Origin: Lewinellaceae bacterium
Lineage (GTDB): Bacteria; Bacteroidota; Bacteroidia; Chitinophagales; Saprospiraceae
Assembly (NCBI GenBank): GCA_020636105.1
Contig: JACJYL010000002.1
Location: 868,001-932,000, forward strand
Direction of reading: 5' to 3'
Length of the DNA: 64,000 bases
The position numbers and the translations under genes are program-made. The stretch's first letter is position 1; each line of letters opens with the position of its first letter. Below the pieces are notes generated by a model. The model worked only from the letters and a program-made list of their open reading frames with translations. It did not search any database and was not told the origin of the DNA. Positions 42,115 to 52,300 of this stretch are shown one piece after another.

Positions 42115-43116
42115 TCAATTGAGATCAACCACCATAAAATCCTCCGCAACCTTAAATCCTTTTTCAAGAACCCTTTCTTTCTCCCGAGTATTCCTCATAA
42201 CCGGGTTGGTATGATTGAAATGAATAAAATGGACTTTGGCGCGTTCCGTTTCAGAAAGGACTTCAAAACGCGCCATGCTTTCTTCCATAAACGGATGCGG
42301 GATCTCGCTCATATCGCGGCCGGGGATTTCGCCGTTTTGGTAAAAAGTAGCATCGAGAAAGGCCAGGTCGACCTTTTTGATTTCTTCTACAATATCATTG
42401 TGCCAGACGTCCCATTTATTGATGTCGGGAATGAACAATACCCTTTTGCCGGGGCCTTCTATGGTATAACCCACCGTCTCCGAAAATTCATCCCGGTGCG
42501 GGACAAGGAAAGGGGTTACCTTGAAGTTTTTATTCAAAACAATGGTGGAATCCGCTTTTAGTGGTTGCAGGCTGATATTACTCAATTCCACCAGCTGGCT
42601 CCAGGGGCCATTGTGGGTAAGGAAGTCTGTCATTTTGGGCATAGCATAAACGGGTACGGCATTGGCTCCCATCACTTCTCTTCCCAGGTGCATCAACCCC
42701 GTGTAGTGGCCGATATGGGCGTGGGTCAGGAATATGCCGGCGAGTTCTTCCCCGTTTTGGAGCAGCTCCTGCATCTGGAATTTAAAATCCGGCGTGGCAT
42801 CGAACACCCAGGCCTTTCCCGATCCTTTATCTACAATGCCCAGGCAACTGGTGTAACGGACGGCTTCCTTACCTTGCCAATAGGCTTTACAACATTCTTT
42901 TTCACATCCTGCCTGGGGGTAGCCGGCATCCTGGGCGGTGCCTAAAACGACTAAATAGTATTCGGGCAGTTGCTTATCCAATACCGTTTCTTCCTTTTCC
43001 TGAGGTACTCTTCCACAATGAAAAAACGTCATTACCATCAATAAAAAAAACGGCCATATTTTTATTGAATCAAATATGAAGTTGAAGTTTGATCTTTTAA
43101 ATTTTAAATTTATCAT
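42115..43116 (-). CDS. PqqB-like metallo-beta-lactamase-fold lipoprotein
   Basis: 333 residues from the ATG at 43116; GTG at 43128 and ATG at 43038 are alternatives. A hydrophobic segment (WPFFLLMVMTFFHCG) ends in a lipobox-like cysteine. The body follows PqqB-type MBL proteins: VLGTAQDAGYPQAGC, CLGIVDKGSGKAWVFDATPDF, FLTHAHIGHYTGLMHLG, LFIPDINKW, FLDATFY. The zinc signature reads HAHIGH, lacking the aspartate of HxHxDH, so the metal site may be altered. True PQQ synthesis is unlikely, as no other pqq genes are seen. The DUF1015 gene lies 6 bp upstream of the frame and shares the strand. Confidence 0.85.
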   Translation of the reverse strand: MINLKFKRSNFNFIFDSIKIWPFFLLMVMTFFHCGRVPQEKEETVLDKQLPEYYLVVLGTAQDAGYPQAGCEKECCKAYWQGKEAVRYTSCLGIVDKGSGKAWVFDATPDFKFQMQELLQNGEELAGIFLTHAHIGHYTGLMHLGREVMGANAVPVYAMPKMTDFLTHNGPWSQLVELSNISLQPLKADSTIVLNKNFKVTPFLVPHRDEFSETVGYTIEGPGKRVLFIPDINKWDVWHNDIVEEIKKVDLAFLDATFYQNGEIPGRDMSEIPHPFMEESMARFEVLSETERAKVHFIHFNHTNPVMRNTREKERVLEKGFKVAEDFMVVDLN

Positions 43117-43134
43117 TTTAAATTTCACATTTCC

Positions 43135-44244
43135 TCAATATTCCTTGACGATCAGGCCGTTTCTCATCCTTGGCTCGAACCAGGTAGATTTTGGAGGCAG
43201 CACCTTATCTTCATCAGCTATATGCATCAATTCTTCCAGGGTGAGCGGGTAAAGGCAAAAGCCCACCGAATGTTCATCCCGGTTCACCCGCTTGGTGATC
43301 GACCGGATGCCGCGAGGCCCTTCGATGTATTCGATGCGTTCATCCGTGCGAACGTCTTTCATTTCCAGGATATCCGTTAGCACCTTTTCATTCAGCAGCA
43401 TGGTATCCAGGATTACGCCTTGCTTTTCATATTCCTCCAGCACATGAGGTCTCCAGCGCAACCGAAACCATTCCTGTCGCAGGTACATCGTCAGTTCGTG
43501 CTTTTCGGAAGGCTTGGCCTCCTGCTTCATGGGTTCGATATCAAACACTTTTGAGATCAAAGCCATAAAAGTGGCCATACTGATGTTTTCGAGGCTGTGA
43601 ATCACCCGGTTGTAATCGTACACCTCCAGTTCACTCACCGGGAAAAAAGAACACAGAATCTTGTTGTGGGGAGTAAGCCTTGAATGATGTTGCGCCCGTT
43701 GGTGGAGTAAAGTGGTGGCCGAAATCCTGTGATGACCATCGGCGACATAGGAGTTGGGGATTTTCTCCAGGAAAAGATCCTGCAAAAAAGAAATATCCTG
43801 TGGTTCCCTGATCGCCCAATAACAATGGGTCTCTTTGGCATCTTCAAAGTGGATTTCAAATTCGGGGGATTTATCGGTAATATAAGTTTTCAACCACTGA
43901 TCCAGGGTTTCGACATTTTTATAAATGAGCAATACTGGCTTTACTGCTGCATTCCTGCGCAGCAAAAGCTGCACCTGCATCTGCTCTTTGGAGGCAATGG
44001 TTTCTTCGTGTTTTTTGATCTTTCCCTCCAGGTAATCATCCACTTCCACGCAACAGGTCAGCCCGATAAAAGGATGGCGTTCCGTTTCGATCTGGTAAAC
44101 ATACATAGCGGAAGGTTTTTTGTCCTCGAAAAAACCACTTTGCACGTACTCGGGGTACTGCTCTCTTACCGTGGCAAAAAAAGAATCGGCGGAAGAAATG
44201 AAATCCCGATTGGGAAAGATGGCCGAAAAAGGGCGTATTTGCAT
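43135..44244 (-). CDS. DUF1015 family protein
   Basis: 369 residues from the ATG at 44244 (MQIRPFSAIFPNRDF); a TTG two codons earlier is possible. Family hallmarks are YVADGHHRISATTLL near the middle, VYDYNRVIHSLE, and the C-terminal LPPKSTWFEPRMRNGLIV. The function is unknown; it is cytoplasmic by lack of a signal. In other Bacteroidota the family often sits near serine biosynthesis genes, which is not so here. It is probably co-transcribed with the PqqB-like gene. Confidence 0.93.
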   Translation of the reverse strand: MQIRPFSAIFPNRDFISSADSFFATVREQYPEYVQSGFFEDKKPSAMYVYQIETERHPFIGLTCCVEVDDYLEGKIKKHEETIASKEQMQVQLLLRRNAAVKPVLLIYKNVETLDQWLKTYITDKSPEFEIHFEDAKETHCYWAIREPQDISFLQDLFLEKIPNSYVADGHHRISATTLLHQRAQHHSRLTPHNKILCSFFPVSELEVYDYNRVIHSLENISMATFMALISKVFDIEPMKQEAKPSEKHELTMYLRQEWFRLRWRPHVLEEYEKQGVILDTMLLNEKVLTDILEMKDVRTDERIEYIEGPRGIRSITKRVNRDEHSVGFCLYPLTLEELMHIADEDKVLPPKSTWFEPRMRNGLIVKEY

Positions 44245-44761
44245 GGGCAATTATTTTGGTCGAAAGATAGGGCTAAAAAGGTAAAAGACTAAAGATTAAA
44301 GGCTAAAGATTGAGAGAGATTGAGAGAGATTGAAGGGCGGGTATTAAAAAAAGAAAAGCGTGGAAGCCAACGGCCCCACACTTTTCGGAAATAAAACTAA
44401 ACCCCAGTTATATTTTGAGACTACGTTAGTAGCTCTAATATTTTCGTTTTTACAAAAGTAATACCTTTTTTAAGATAATGCAAATCAAATTTTTGCAGAG
44501 CATTTTTCGAACTTAAGCGCCTCACGGTTGCTTTGGGTGTATTCTTTTGTTATGATATGTGAAAAAACGGCCCTTTTAGGATATTATTGCCACAAATGGA
44601 ATTTTTTTGAAAAAAAATGAATTTAATAAGTGTGTATTCACGGCCCGACGCTGAGTCAGGCCGTGAATACGCACCCTTTTGCATGAAATTTATCCAGACT
44701 CAACTATAGGAGAGGCATTTTTTAACGTACCTTCGCGGTCGTAAAATTTACACAAAGAAAA
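44245..44761. promoter_or_regulatory. metG upstream region with strong hairpin and possible promoter
   Basis: About 500 bp without a gene. GTATTCACGGCC (44634-44645) and GGCCGTGAATAC (44659-44670) form a perfect 12-bp stem with a 13-base loop. TACCTTCG (44728-44735) is a candidate -7 element 26 bp before metG. Another weaker hairpin (GTGG/CCAC) lies around 44360-44385. Confidence 0.45.
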
Positions 44762-46882
44762 ATGAGTACAGCAAAAAAATACATGATCACCTCCGCCCTG
44801 CCCTATGCCAATGGGGCATTACACCTGGGGCATCTGGCAGGGGCTTACCTCCCTGCAGACATTTACGTGCGCTACCTGCGGCTGTTGGGCAAGGACGTAG
44901 TTTGGGTCTGTGGTTCTGATGAACACGGAGCAGCTATCACCATCCGGGCTAAAAAAGAAGGGATTGAACCGAAACAGATTATCGACAAATACCACGAACT
45001 CAACAAATCCACTTTTGAAAAACTGGGCATTTCCTTTGATTATTACCACCGTACAAGTTCGGATCTTCATAAAGAAACAGCACAGGAATTTTTCAAAAAA
45101 CTGTATGATAAAGGAGATGAGTTTGATGAAAAAACAATAGAACAATATTACGACGAATCCTACGATCAGTTTTTGGCCGATCGGTACATCACGGGGACCT
45201 GCCCAAAATGCGGACACCCGGAAGCCTATGGCGACCAGTGTGAAAATTGCGGCTCTGACCTCTCCCCCACCGAACTCATTGACCCGATTTCTACCCTCAG
45301 TGGTAAAAAACCCGTTCTAAGGCCCACCAAACACTGGTACTTCAAACTCGACAAACACGAAGGCTGGCTCCGGGAATGGATCGACAAAGGTGTGCTCGAT
45401 GGCAAATTACATCACGATCCCAAGTCCTGGAAAAACCATGTCGTGGGTCAGTGCCGTTCCTGGCTGGATCATGGGCTTCAACCCCGTTCTATTACCCGCG
45501 ACCTTACCTGGGGAATCCCCGTACCCTTAGAAGGTGCGGAAGGAAAAGTACTGTATGTATGGTTCGATGCCCCCATCGGTTACATCTCCTCTACCCGTCA
45601 ATGGGCCATTGAAAATGGGAAAAACTGGGAAGATTACTGGAAGGGAGAAGACGTTGAGTTGATTCACTTTATCGGTAAAGACAACATCGTTTTTCACTGC
45701 ATCGTTTTTCCGTCCATGTTAAAAGCTTACGGGGATTTCGCCCTGCCGAAAAATGTACCGGCCAACCAGTTTCTCAATTTCGAGGGACGCAAATTTTCAA
45801 AATCAAAAGGCTGGGGTATTGAACAACACGAATACCTCGAAACCTTTAAGGACTTCCCCAACAAGGAAGATGCGCTGCGGTATGTGCTGTTGCGCAATAT
45901 GCCTGAAAACCGTGATGCTGATTTCAAATGGGATGATTTCGTCGATTTTTACGATAAGGAACTTGCCGACAAACTGGGCAACTTCATCAACAGGGTGGTA
46001 TCCCTGACCAACAAATACTACGAAGGTACCGTTCCTGAATCTACCCTTGACCTCAACGTTGCCTATGAGCCTCTGCGCAAATTGGTAAAGGAAATAACAG
46101 ACAATCTGGATGCTTTTAGTTTTAAGGCGGCTTCGGGAGCTTTTATTGAAATAGCCTCCTATGGCAACATCTTTTTCCAGGAAAACGAACCCTGGAAATT
46201 GTGGAAAGAAGACCCGGAAAGCCAGGAGGTTAAAAATGCCATGTTCTTCAGCCTGCAGATCATGGGATTACTGGCAGTCCTGAGCGAACCTTTTATTCCG
46301 TTTACCGCTCCACGGATACGGAAATTACTGGGACAGGAAAATCTCAAAAACGGAGATTTAACCACGCTTTTGGAGCAGCTGGCGGCAGGGGAACCTTTCC
46401 TTCAAACCGGTCATCAGATCGGCGAACCTGAAATTTTGTTCCCCAAGATCAACGACCGCAAAGACAGCAGTCGCCTTGAGCTGGTGGAAGCCCAGAAAGA
46501 AAAGCTGGCAAGGATCCTCGAAGCCGAAAAGGCAGAGGAGCGCGAACCCATCAAACCTGAAACCACTTTTGATACTTTTTCAAAAACGGATCTCCGGACG
46601 GGCACGATCATAAAAGCAACCAAGGTACCCAAGGCTGATAAACTGCTGAACCTGACCATCGATCTGGGCAATGAAAAAAGGACCATTCTTTCCGGCATTG
46701 CTGAGTTTTACAAACCGGAAGAGATCATCGGTCAGCAAGTCATCGTCGTGGCGAACCTGGCACCAAGAACGATGAAAGGTATTGTGTCAGAAGGCATGAT
46801 ACTCATGGCCGAAAACAAGGAAGGTAAACTCGGGTTTGTGAATGCGGAAAAAGGGTTCGGAAACGGATTCGTAGTGCGGTAG
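44762..46882 (+). CDS. metG: Methionyl-tRNA synthetase
   Basis: 706 residues. The class I HIGH motif is HLGH (21-24) and the KMSKS motif is KFSKS (344-348). The zinc knuckle CPKCGHPEAYGDQCENCG lies at ~145-165, marking the zinc-containing MetG type. An anticodon domain follows, and a C-terminal tRNA-binding OB domain (~600-706; FSKTDLRTGTIIKATKVP, SGIAEFYKPEEIIGQQV) promotes dimerisation. It charges initiator and elongator tRNA-Met in the cytoplasm. A strong terminator follows. Confidence 0.98.
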   Translation: MSTAKKYMITSALPYANGALHLGHLAGAYLPADIYVRYLRLLGKDVVWVCGSDEHGAAITIRAKKEGIEPKQIIDKYHELNKSTFEKLGISFDYYHRTSSDLHKETAQEFFKKLYDKGDEFDEKTIEQYYDESYDQFLADRYITGTCPKCGHPEAYGDQCENCGSDLSPTELIDPISTLSGKKPVLRPTKHWYFKLDKHEGWLREWIDKGVLDGKLHHDPKSWKNHVVGQCRSWLDHGLQPRSITRDLTWGIPVPLEGAEGKVLYVWFDAPIGYISSTRQWAIENGKNWEDYWKGEDVELIHFIGKDNIVFHCIVFPSMLKAYGDFALPKNVPANQFLNFEGRKFSKSKGWGIEQHEYLETFKDFPNKEDALRYVLLRNMPENRDADFKWDDFVDFYDKELADKLGNFINRVVSLTNKYYEGTVPESTLDLNVAYEPLRKLVKEITDNLDAFSFKAASGAFIEIASYGNIFFQENEPWKLWKEDPESQEVKNAMFFSLQIMGLLAVLSEPFIPFTAPRIRKLLGQENLKNGDLTTLLEQLAAGEPFLQTGHQIGEPEILFPKINDRKDSSRLELVEAQKEKLARILEAEKAEEREPIKPETTFDTFSKTDLRTGTIIKATKVPKADKLLNLTIDLGNEKRTILSGIAEFYKPEEIIGQQVIVVANLAPRTMKGIVSEGMILMAENKEGKLGFVNAEKGFGNGFVVR

Positions 46883-46922
46883 TTTCTGATCTTTTCTTTT
46901 AATAAATAATGACCTGCCAAAT

Positions 46923-46955
46923 GGGAAGAAGGCTCTGATGTTTTCTTCCCTTTTT
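46923..46955 (+). terminator. metG terminator
   Basis: GGGAAGAA (46923-46930) pairs with TTCTTCCC (46943-46950), followed by TTTTT. Confidence 0.85.
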
Positions 46956-47066
46956 CAATACCCAACCCTTTACGGGGAATTCAAAAATGAAAGTGTTCTT
47001 TGGAATCTCTCTTTTATTTCGTCACCTTTGTGTATTCTTCGAATTGACAAAATCTGTTTTATACCT

Positions 47067-48047
47067 ATGAAATTACCTAATATCAGACTGGAAGTGATGA
47101 AAACCATTGAGAAATCAATGGGTGAACTGGTGGCCAAATACCTGAAACCTATAGAGGAAAACTGGCAGCCTTCCGACTTGCTTCCCGATGCACAAAATCC
47201 CGATTTTTTTGAAGAAGTCAGAGAAATTCAGGAACTCGCCAAAGAAATGGATTACGATCTGTTGGCTGTTTTAATTGGAGATACCATCACGGAAGAAGCC
47301 CTTCCTACCTACGAAACCTGGTTGATGGCCCTTGACGGAGTGGATCCTGAAGACCGGGAAAACGGCTGGACCAAATGGATCAGAGCCTGGACGGCGGAAG
47401 AAAACCGTCATGGAGACCTGCTCAACAAATACCTTTACCTGAGTGGTCGGGTGAATATGCGGGCCGTGGAAATTTCCACCCAGTATCTGATCAATGACGG
47501 ATTTGATATTGGCACCAGCCATGATCCTTATAAAAATTTTGTGTACACGAGTTTCCAGGAAAAGGCCACCAATATTTCCCACAGGCGTGTTGCGGCCCTG
47601 GCCAAACAATACTCCAATCCGCAATTGGCCAAAATGTGTGGCGTTATTGCTTCAGATGAAGCGCGTCATGCCAATGCCTATATGGATTTTGTAACCCGCA
47701 TTTTTGAATTTGATCCCAGTGAGATGATGATCGCCTTTGAAGATATGATGCGCAAGAAAATCGTGATGCCGGCTCACTTCCTAAGAGAAACCGGGGGCGC
47801 CATCGGGGAATTATTTACCCACTTTTCCGATGCCGCCCAGCGGATTCGGGTCTATACTGCTGAAGACTACGTAGATATTCTCAGCCATTTACTGGAAGTA
47901 TGGGACATCTCCAACATAAAAGGGCTGAACGAGTCTGCTGAAAAAGCGAGGGATTACCTGATGGCGCTCCCCGCACGTTTACACAGAATATCGGAAAGGT
48001 TGAGAATTCCGGAAAAACAATACGAATTTTCCTGGATCGGGGGCTAG
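47067..48047 (+). CDS. Acyl-ACP desaturase (ferritin-like diiron)
   Basis: 326 residues from the ATG at 47067; an upstream frame start at 46938 lies inside the metG terminator and is unlikely. The diiron ligands are in EENRHGDLLN and SDEARHANAY, with a further glutamate in IGDTITEEALPTYE. This is the soluble stearoyl-ACP 9-desaturase fold seen in plants and some bacteria. It introduces a cis double bond in acyl-ACP, using oxygen and ferredoxin. A single-gene unit with its own terminator. Confidence 0.92.
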   Translation: MKLPNIRLEVMKTIEKSMGELVAKYLKPIEENWQPSDLLPDAQNPDFFEEVREIQELAKEMDYDLLAVLIGDTITEEALPTYETWLMALDGVDPEDRENGWTKWIRAWTAEENRHGDLLNKYLYLSGRVNMRAVEISTQYLINDGFDIGTSHDPYKNFVYTSFQEKATNISHRRVAALAKQYSNPQLAKMCGVIASDEARHANAYMDFVTRIFEFDPSEMMIAFEDMMRKKIVMPAHFLRETGGAIGELFTHFSDAAQRIRVYTAEDYVDILSHLLEVWDISNIKGLNESAEKARDYLMALPARLHRISERLRIPEKQYEFSWIGG

Positions 48048-48073
48048 TCCACATTTAATCTACAGCATTCAGG

Positions 48074-48110
48074 GAGCAGTTTCAATGATTTGAAACTGCT
48101 CTTTGTTTTT
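48074..48110 (+). terminator. Desaturase terminator
   Basis: A perfect 12-bp stem GAGCAGTTTCAA/TTGAAACTGCTC with a four-base loop, then a T-rich tail. Confidence 0.9.
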
Positions 48111-48302
48111 CAGGGTGCTTTTAACGCAAATTAAGTAAAAGAACAATTTCAAACGAATCAAACCGACAGACTCAGCTACGCCGATCTTCAGGCCTCGGTT
48201 TTACTGATTACTTCTTATGCCCGGACCTGAAGGACGTGGTAGCTGACTATAATTCAATATTCGTTTAATTTTGTCCAGGTGCTCACCGGAATGCGTTTTT
48301 GA

Positions 48303-48575
48303 TCAGCGAATCACCCGAAAAGCTGTGAAATGTTCCAGCGGTCCCTCTGTCACTTGTACTTCTGAAACGCGGGCCAGCATAGGTCCTTTTTTACACCAGG
48401 CCACGAATTCATTCAAGAGGTCTTCCGGGCCTTCGGCCTCTGCATAAACGGAGCCATCCGGTTCATTCCGGACAAAGCCTTTTAATCCCAGGCGCAACGC
48501 TTCATCACCGGTGGATTTTCGGAACCACACGCCTTGTACTTTTCCTGTTATTTTCAGGTTTAAATGTCCGATCAT
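48303..48575 (-). CDS. acyP: Acylphosphatase
   Basis: 90 residues, standard size. The catalytic arginine is Arg19 in GKVQGVWFRKST and the catalytic asparagine Asn37 in KGFVRNEPDGSV. It hydrolyses carboxyl-phosphate bonds such as acetyl phosphate or acylphosphates of glycolysis. No close operon partner: 115 bp separate it from the end of the toxin gene upstream on the same strand. Confidence 0.96.
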   Translation of the reverse strand: MIGHLNLKITGKVQGVWFRKSTGDEALRLGLKGFVRNEPDGSVYAEAEGPEDLLNEFVAWCKKGPMLARVSEVQVTEGPLEHFTAFRVIR

Positions 48576-48615
48576 TGAGTTCTATATTTAATCAATTCCT
48601 CAAAGAGATTTAATG

Positions 48616-48692
48616 AAAATAAATTAACATATTTTTCGACGCTTCACTCCGTCCCTAAGAGGAGTCTTCCCAAAAATATGTCAATTTATTTT
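48616..48692. repeat. 77-bp inverted repeat next to the toxin gene
   Basis: Arms AAAATAAATTAACATATTTT(T) (48616-48636) and the complement at 48672-48692 match with one mismatch around a 35-base loop that has an ACTCC/GGAGT stem. The right arm includes the stop codon of the toxin gene. Confidence 0.7.
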
Positions 48693-48990
48693 AAAGCGTT
48701 TCTAAGTTTTGAGGATTCTTCCTGTTATCCCAAAAATGCAATAAGTGAATTGCTTTGGGTTTAACTTTATAGATCAAAGAAAGATTACTCGTAATGACTG
48801 CTTTATGAATATTTTTTTTGACAGAAGTTGACGGGTACATTTTAGGGTGTCTTGAAATATGGTCAATAATTTCTTCAGTGCGATCAAGCAATTTTAGTGC
48901 TGAACCTTCCCCCCAGCCTTGTTCAATAAAGGACAATATTTCTGCATATTCACTCTTGGCCTCCGGCGACCACATAACTATAAAACTCAT
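48691..48990 (-). CDS. RelE/ParE family toxin
   Basis: 99 residues with the small alpha/beta fold of the family: MWSPEAKSEYAEILSFIEQG, then ALKLLDRTEEIIDHISRHP, and HKAVITSNLSLIYKVKP, ILHFWDNR-like end (LLHFWDNRKNPQNL). ParE-type toxins inhibit gyrase and RelE-type cleave mRNA on ribosomes; the sequence does not settle which. Its start overlaps the antitoxin stop by four bases (ATGA), a typical TA arrangement with translational coupling. Confidence 0.9.
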   Translation of the reverse strand: MSFIVMWSPEAKSEYAEILSFIEQGWGEGSALKLLDRTEEIIDHISRHPKMYPSTSVKKNIHKAVITSNLSLIYKVKPKAIHLLHFWDNRKNPQNLETL

Positions 48991-49250
48991 GCTTTGTACT
49001 TTTCTCTAAACTCCACCATGACATCATCATGAGAGATACCTTTCCCTTCTTCCAGCTGCCGGATAGCCAATTCAATTTTTTCTTTTTGCTCAGAAGTTAA
49101 ATCATTCCAAAAGTCATCAGCTGATGTTGAACCTGTTTGATTTTTAAGCCCAAATTCCAACATTTTTTTCAACGCATTTAGCAAACCCTCATCAGTCACT
49201 TCAAGAATTTGCTGGATTAGAAGTATTTTTTCGGATTGAATATCTTTCAT
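48987..49250 (-). CDS. Antitoxin of the RelE/ParE pair
   Basis: 87 residues, highly charged, no clear DNA-binding fold visible. The end GKGISHDDVMVEFREKYKA resembles the C-terminal arm of addiction-module antitoxins (PF09720-like), which wraps the toxin. Precedes the toxin with a four-base overlap. It neutralises the toxin by direct binding; self-repression is possible but not shown. Confidence 0.82.
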   Translation of the reverse strand: MKDIQSEKILLIQQILEVTDEGLLNALKKMLEFGLKNQTGSTSADDFWNDLTSEQKEKIELAIRQLEEGKGISHDDVMVEFREKYKA

Positions 49251-49333
49251 AATTTATTTTATTTATAAAATGAACTTTGAGGCTAAAAAGTTCATTCCAT
49301 GCAATTTAACAAAAAATTAATTAAACACAAATC

Positions 49334-52300
49334 CTAAAACACCTGCATCCAAAAGGAATAATGATAATTCTGATATGGCAATTGGTAGGCCTGCATGGGT
49401 AATGCGCCCCAACTGTCGTTGCCGCCAACGCCCATTTGTTTCAGATCGACCTGCAGGCAAGTCAGGTCGCGTTCGGTCAATTCTCCAGCATGAGACTGAC
49501 CCTTTTCATCCCCGTCATCCAGGTCTTCGGGAAGGTAATGCAGAGCCGAAATACTCAGAGGCATTTCCCCGCTGATCATGAGGCCATTTCCCGAACCGGA
49601 AGATAATTTCAACCAGCGAACATCTGTTTTATTCCCGGTTTCCTGAGGACGGATGTATGGATGAAACTGGGCGCTGACACTTGACTTGTAAATTCCGATC
49701 AGTGCCCCCGTTTTCCGATCCTCATAGGATTCCTGGGGCCCACGGCCATACCATTCCATTACATTCATTGTTTTGGGCAAATTCATTTTCATACCAAACT
49801 TCAGGAGCATGGGATAGTTCCCACCCAGCGCATTCAACTCATTTTCCACCTTGATGCGCCCGTCAGGATAAATGCTGTAAATGGTTTTCCATTGAGCATC
49901 TTCGTTCAATAAATCGGCTGTGATTTTGATCCTGACAATGGAACTTCCCTGTATTTTTTCTGCCGTGACCTGGGTATTTTGACGCTCCTGCCAGACCGTA
50001 CGCCAGATTTTTAATTTTTTCTGTAAACCGGCTCCATAATCATTATCTGTGGGAGGTCGCCAAAAATCTGGTTCCGGACCGTCTGAAAGCACAGGAATTC
50101 CGCCGTGGTTCCACTTGGTCATTTTTCCGGTTGATTTGTCAAAAATCCATTCCGAACCAGCCGCTTTTACGTTGATCTCTCCCTCCATTTCCACGAGTAA
50201 AACCTTGCCGGGGGTGACAACTATGGCCGGAGGCAAAACCTTCGCACTGGCCAATGGCAGTTGTTCAAAAGCAACCTCGAAATCCTTTTCATAAAAATCC
50301 TTTTGATCCTTAAAACGATAAGAAAGGTTGAGAAAGGTTTCTTTTCCTGACGGATTCCATTGATAAGGAAGGGCAATTACCTTTTTAGCGGCTGCCTCAA
50401 CGTCGAGTTCCTGAATGTTTCCACTTTCGGACACCAGACCGTTTTCCAATATTTCCCAATGCAGGTATAAATGACTTAAGTCGCTGAAACTGTAGTAATT
50501 TTGTATGCTGATGGTCTTTGACGCCGGATCATCCCAGTTAGTGTAAACGGGCTGATAGACTTTTTTGACTTCCAGCAAATGAGGATTGATACTACGGTCC
50601 GGCTGGATCAATCCGTTGCACAGGAAGTTGTTGTCGCTTGGCGTACCTTCCGGCCCAAAATCGCCTCCATAGGCAAAAATAATTTTTCCATCAGGTAATT
50701 TTTTGTAAAGCGCCTGATCGACCCAATCCCAAATAAACCCGCCCTGCATCCGTTCATTGGCATAAATATGATCCCAGTATTCCTGGAAATTGCCAACGCT
50801 GTTGCCCATGGCATGGGCATATTCACAAAGGATCAGGGGCCGTTCGGGATGGGCATTTACCAGGTGGGTCATTCCCTGAAGATCAGGGTACATGGGTGCC
50901 AGGATATCCGTATTCCACTCGATATAGGCATTGGCACCCCAGCCAATCTGTGTACGTTCATACTGAACCGGCCGGGAATCATCCCTGTTTTTGATCCACA
51001 GGTAATCCTGGTAAAAATTGTATCCATTCCCGGCCTCGTTGCCCAACGACCAGATGATGATGCTCGGATGATTTTTATCGCGTTCCACCATCCTGCGGGT
51101 TCTGGAAAGGTGAGCTTCCGCCCAATCGGGATTGTTGCCCAGGGTGCGGTCGAGCCGGTAACCGGTTCCGTGAGATTCTATATTAGCCTCATCCACCACA
51201 TAAATCCCGTACTTGTCGCAAAGCTCATACCAGTAAGGGTCATTGGGATAATGGGAAGTTCTCACAGCATTGAGATTGTGGGTCTTCATCAGCTCAATAT
51301 CTTTTAACATCAAAGCTTTGGAAACCACATGCCCGGTAGAAGGGTCATGTTCATGGCGGTTGGTTCCACGAATAAAAACCACTTTCCCATTGACCAGCAA
51401 TTGTCCGTTTTTGATCTCGACGGTTCTGAAGCCCACCTTGGTGGAAAGGGTTTCCAGTTGGTTTCCCTCATGATCTTTTAATGTCAGTAACAAAGTATAA
51501 AGGTCGGGCGTTTCTGCAGTCCAGTGTTTTACATTTGGTAAGTTCCATGATTTGGCTTTCACAATGGTCGATGGTCCTTCCGGCATGATCGTTTGGACCC
51601 CTGATGAAACGAGGTTGCCCGCTGCATCAAATAAGGATCGCTCTATGGTCAGGGGATCTTTAACAGGATCTCCATAATTGACCATTTCACATTCCAGGTC
51701 AAGCACCCCGTTTTGGTAGTTGTCATCCAGACCGGCCTTTGCCCAATAATCCCGAATATGTATTTTGGGGGCCGCCCAAAGGTAAACGTCTCTTTCAATG
51801 CCACTGATGCGCCAAAAATCCTGCGCTTCCAGGTAACTCCCGTCGCACCATCGGTACACTTCAATCGCCAGAAGATTTTGTCCTGGCTGGAGGTATGCGG
51901 TAATATCAAACTCTGCCGGCAGCTTACTCCCCTGGCTATAACCCACTTTTTTTCCGTTGATCCAAAGATAAAAAGCCGATTTCACGGCCCCAAAATGAAG
52001 AAAAACCTGGCGTTTGGTCCATGAGCCGGGGATAGAGAAAGTCTTTCGGTAGGAACCTACAGGGTTATATCCATCAGGAATATATGGTGGAGTGGGATTT
52101 TTAGGTTGAAATTCGTTGGGTTGATTGACATAAATGGGAATGCCAAATCCATTGACTTCCCAGTTCCCGGGCACAGGGATGGTTCCCCAGGACTGGTCAT
52201 TAAAATCCGTTTTATAAAAATCTGTAGGGCGATCAGCAGGATCGCTGACCCAATTGAATTTCCAGTTGCCATTGAGCAGCCGGAAGAATTCGGAATCCCC

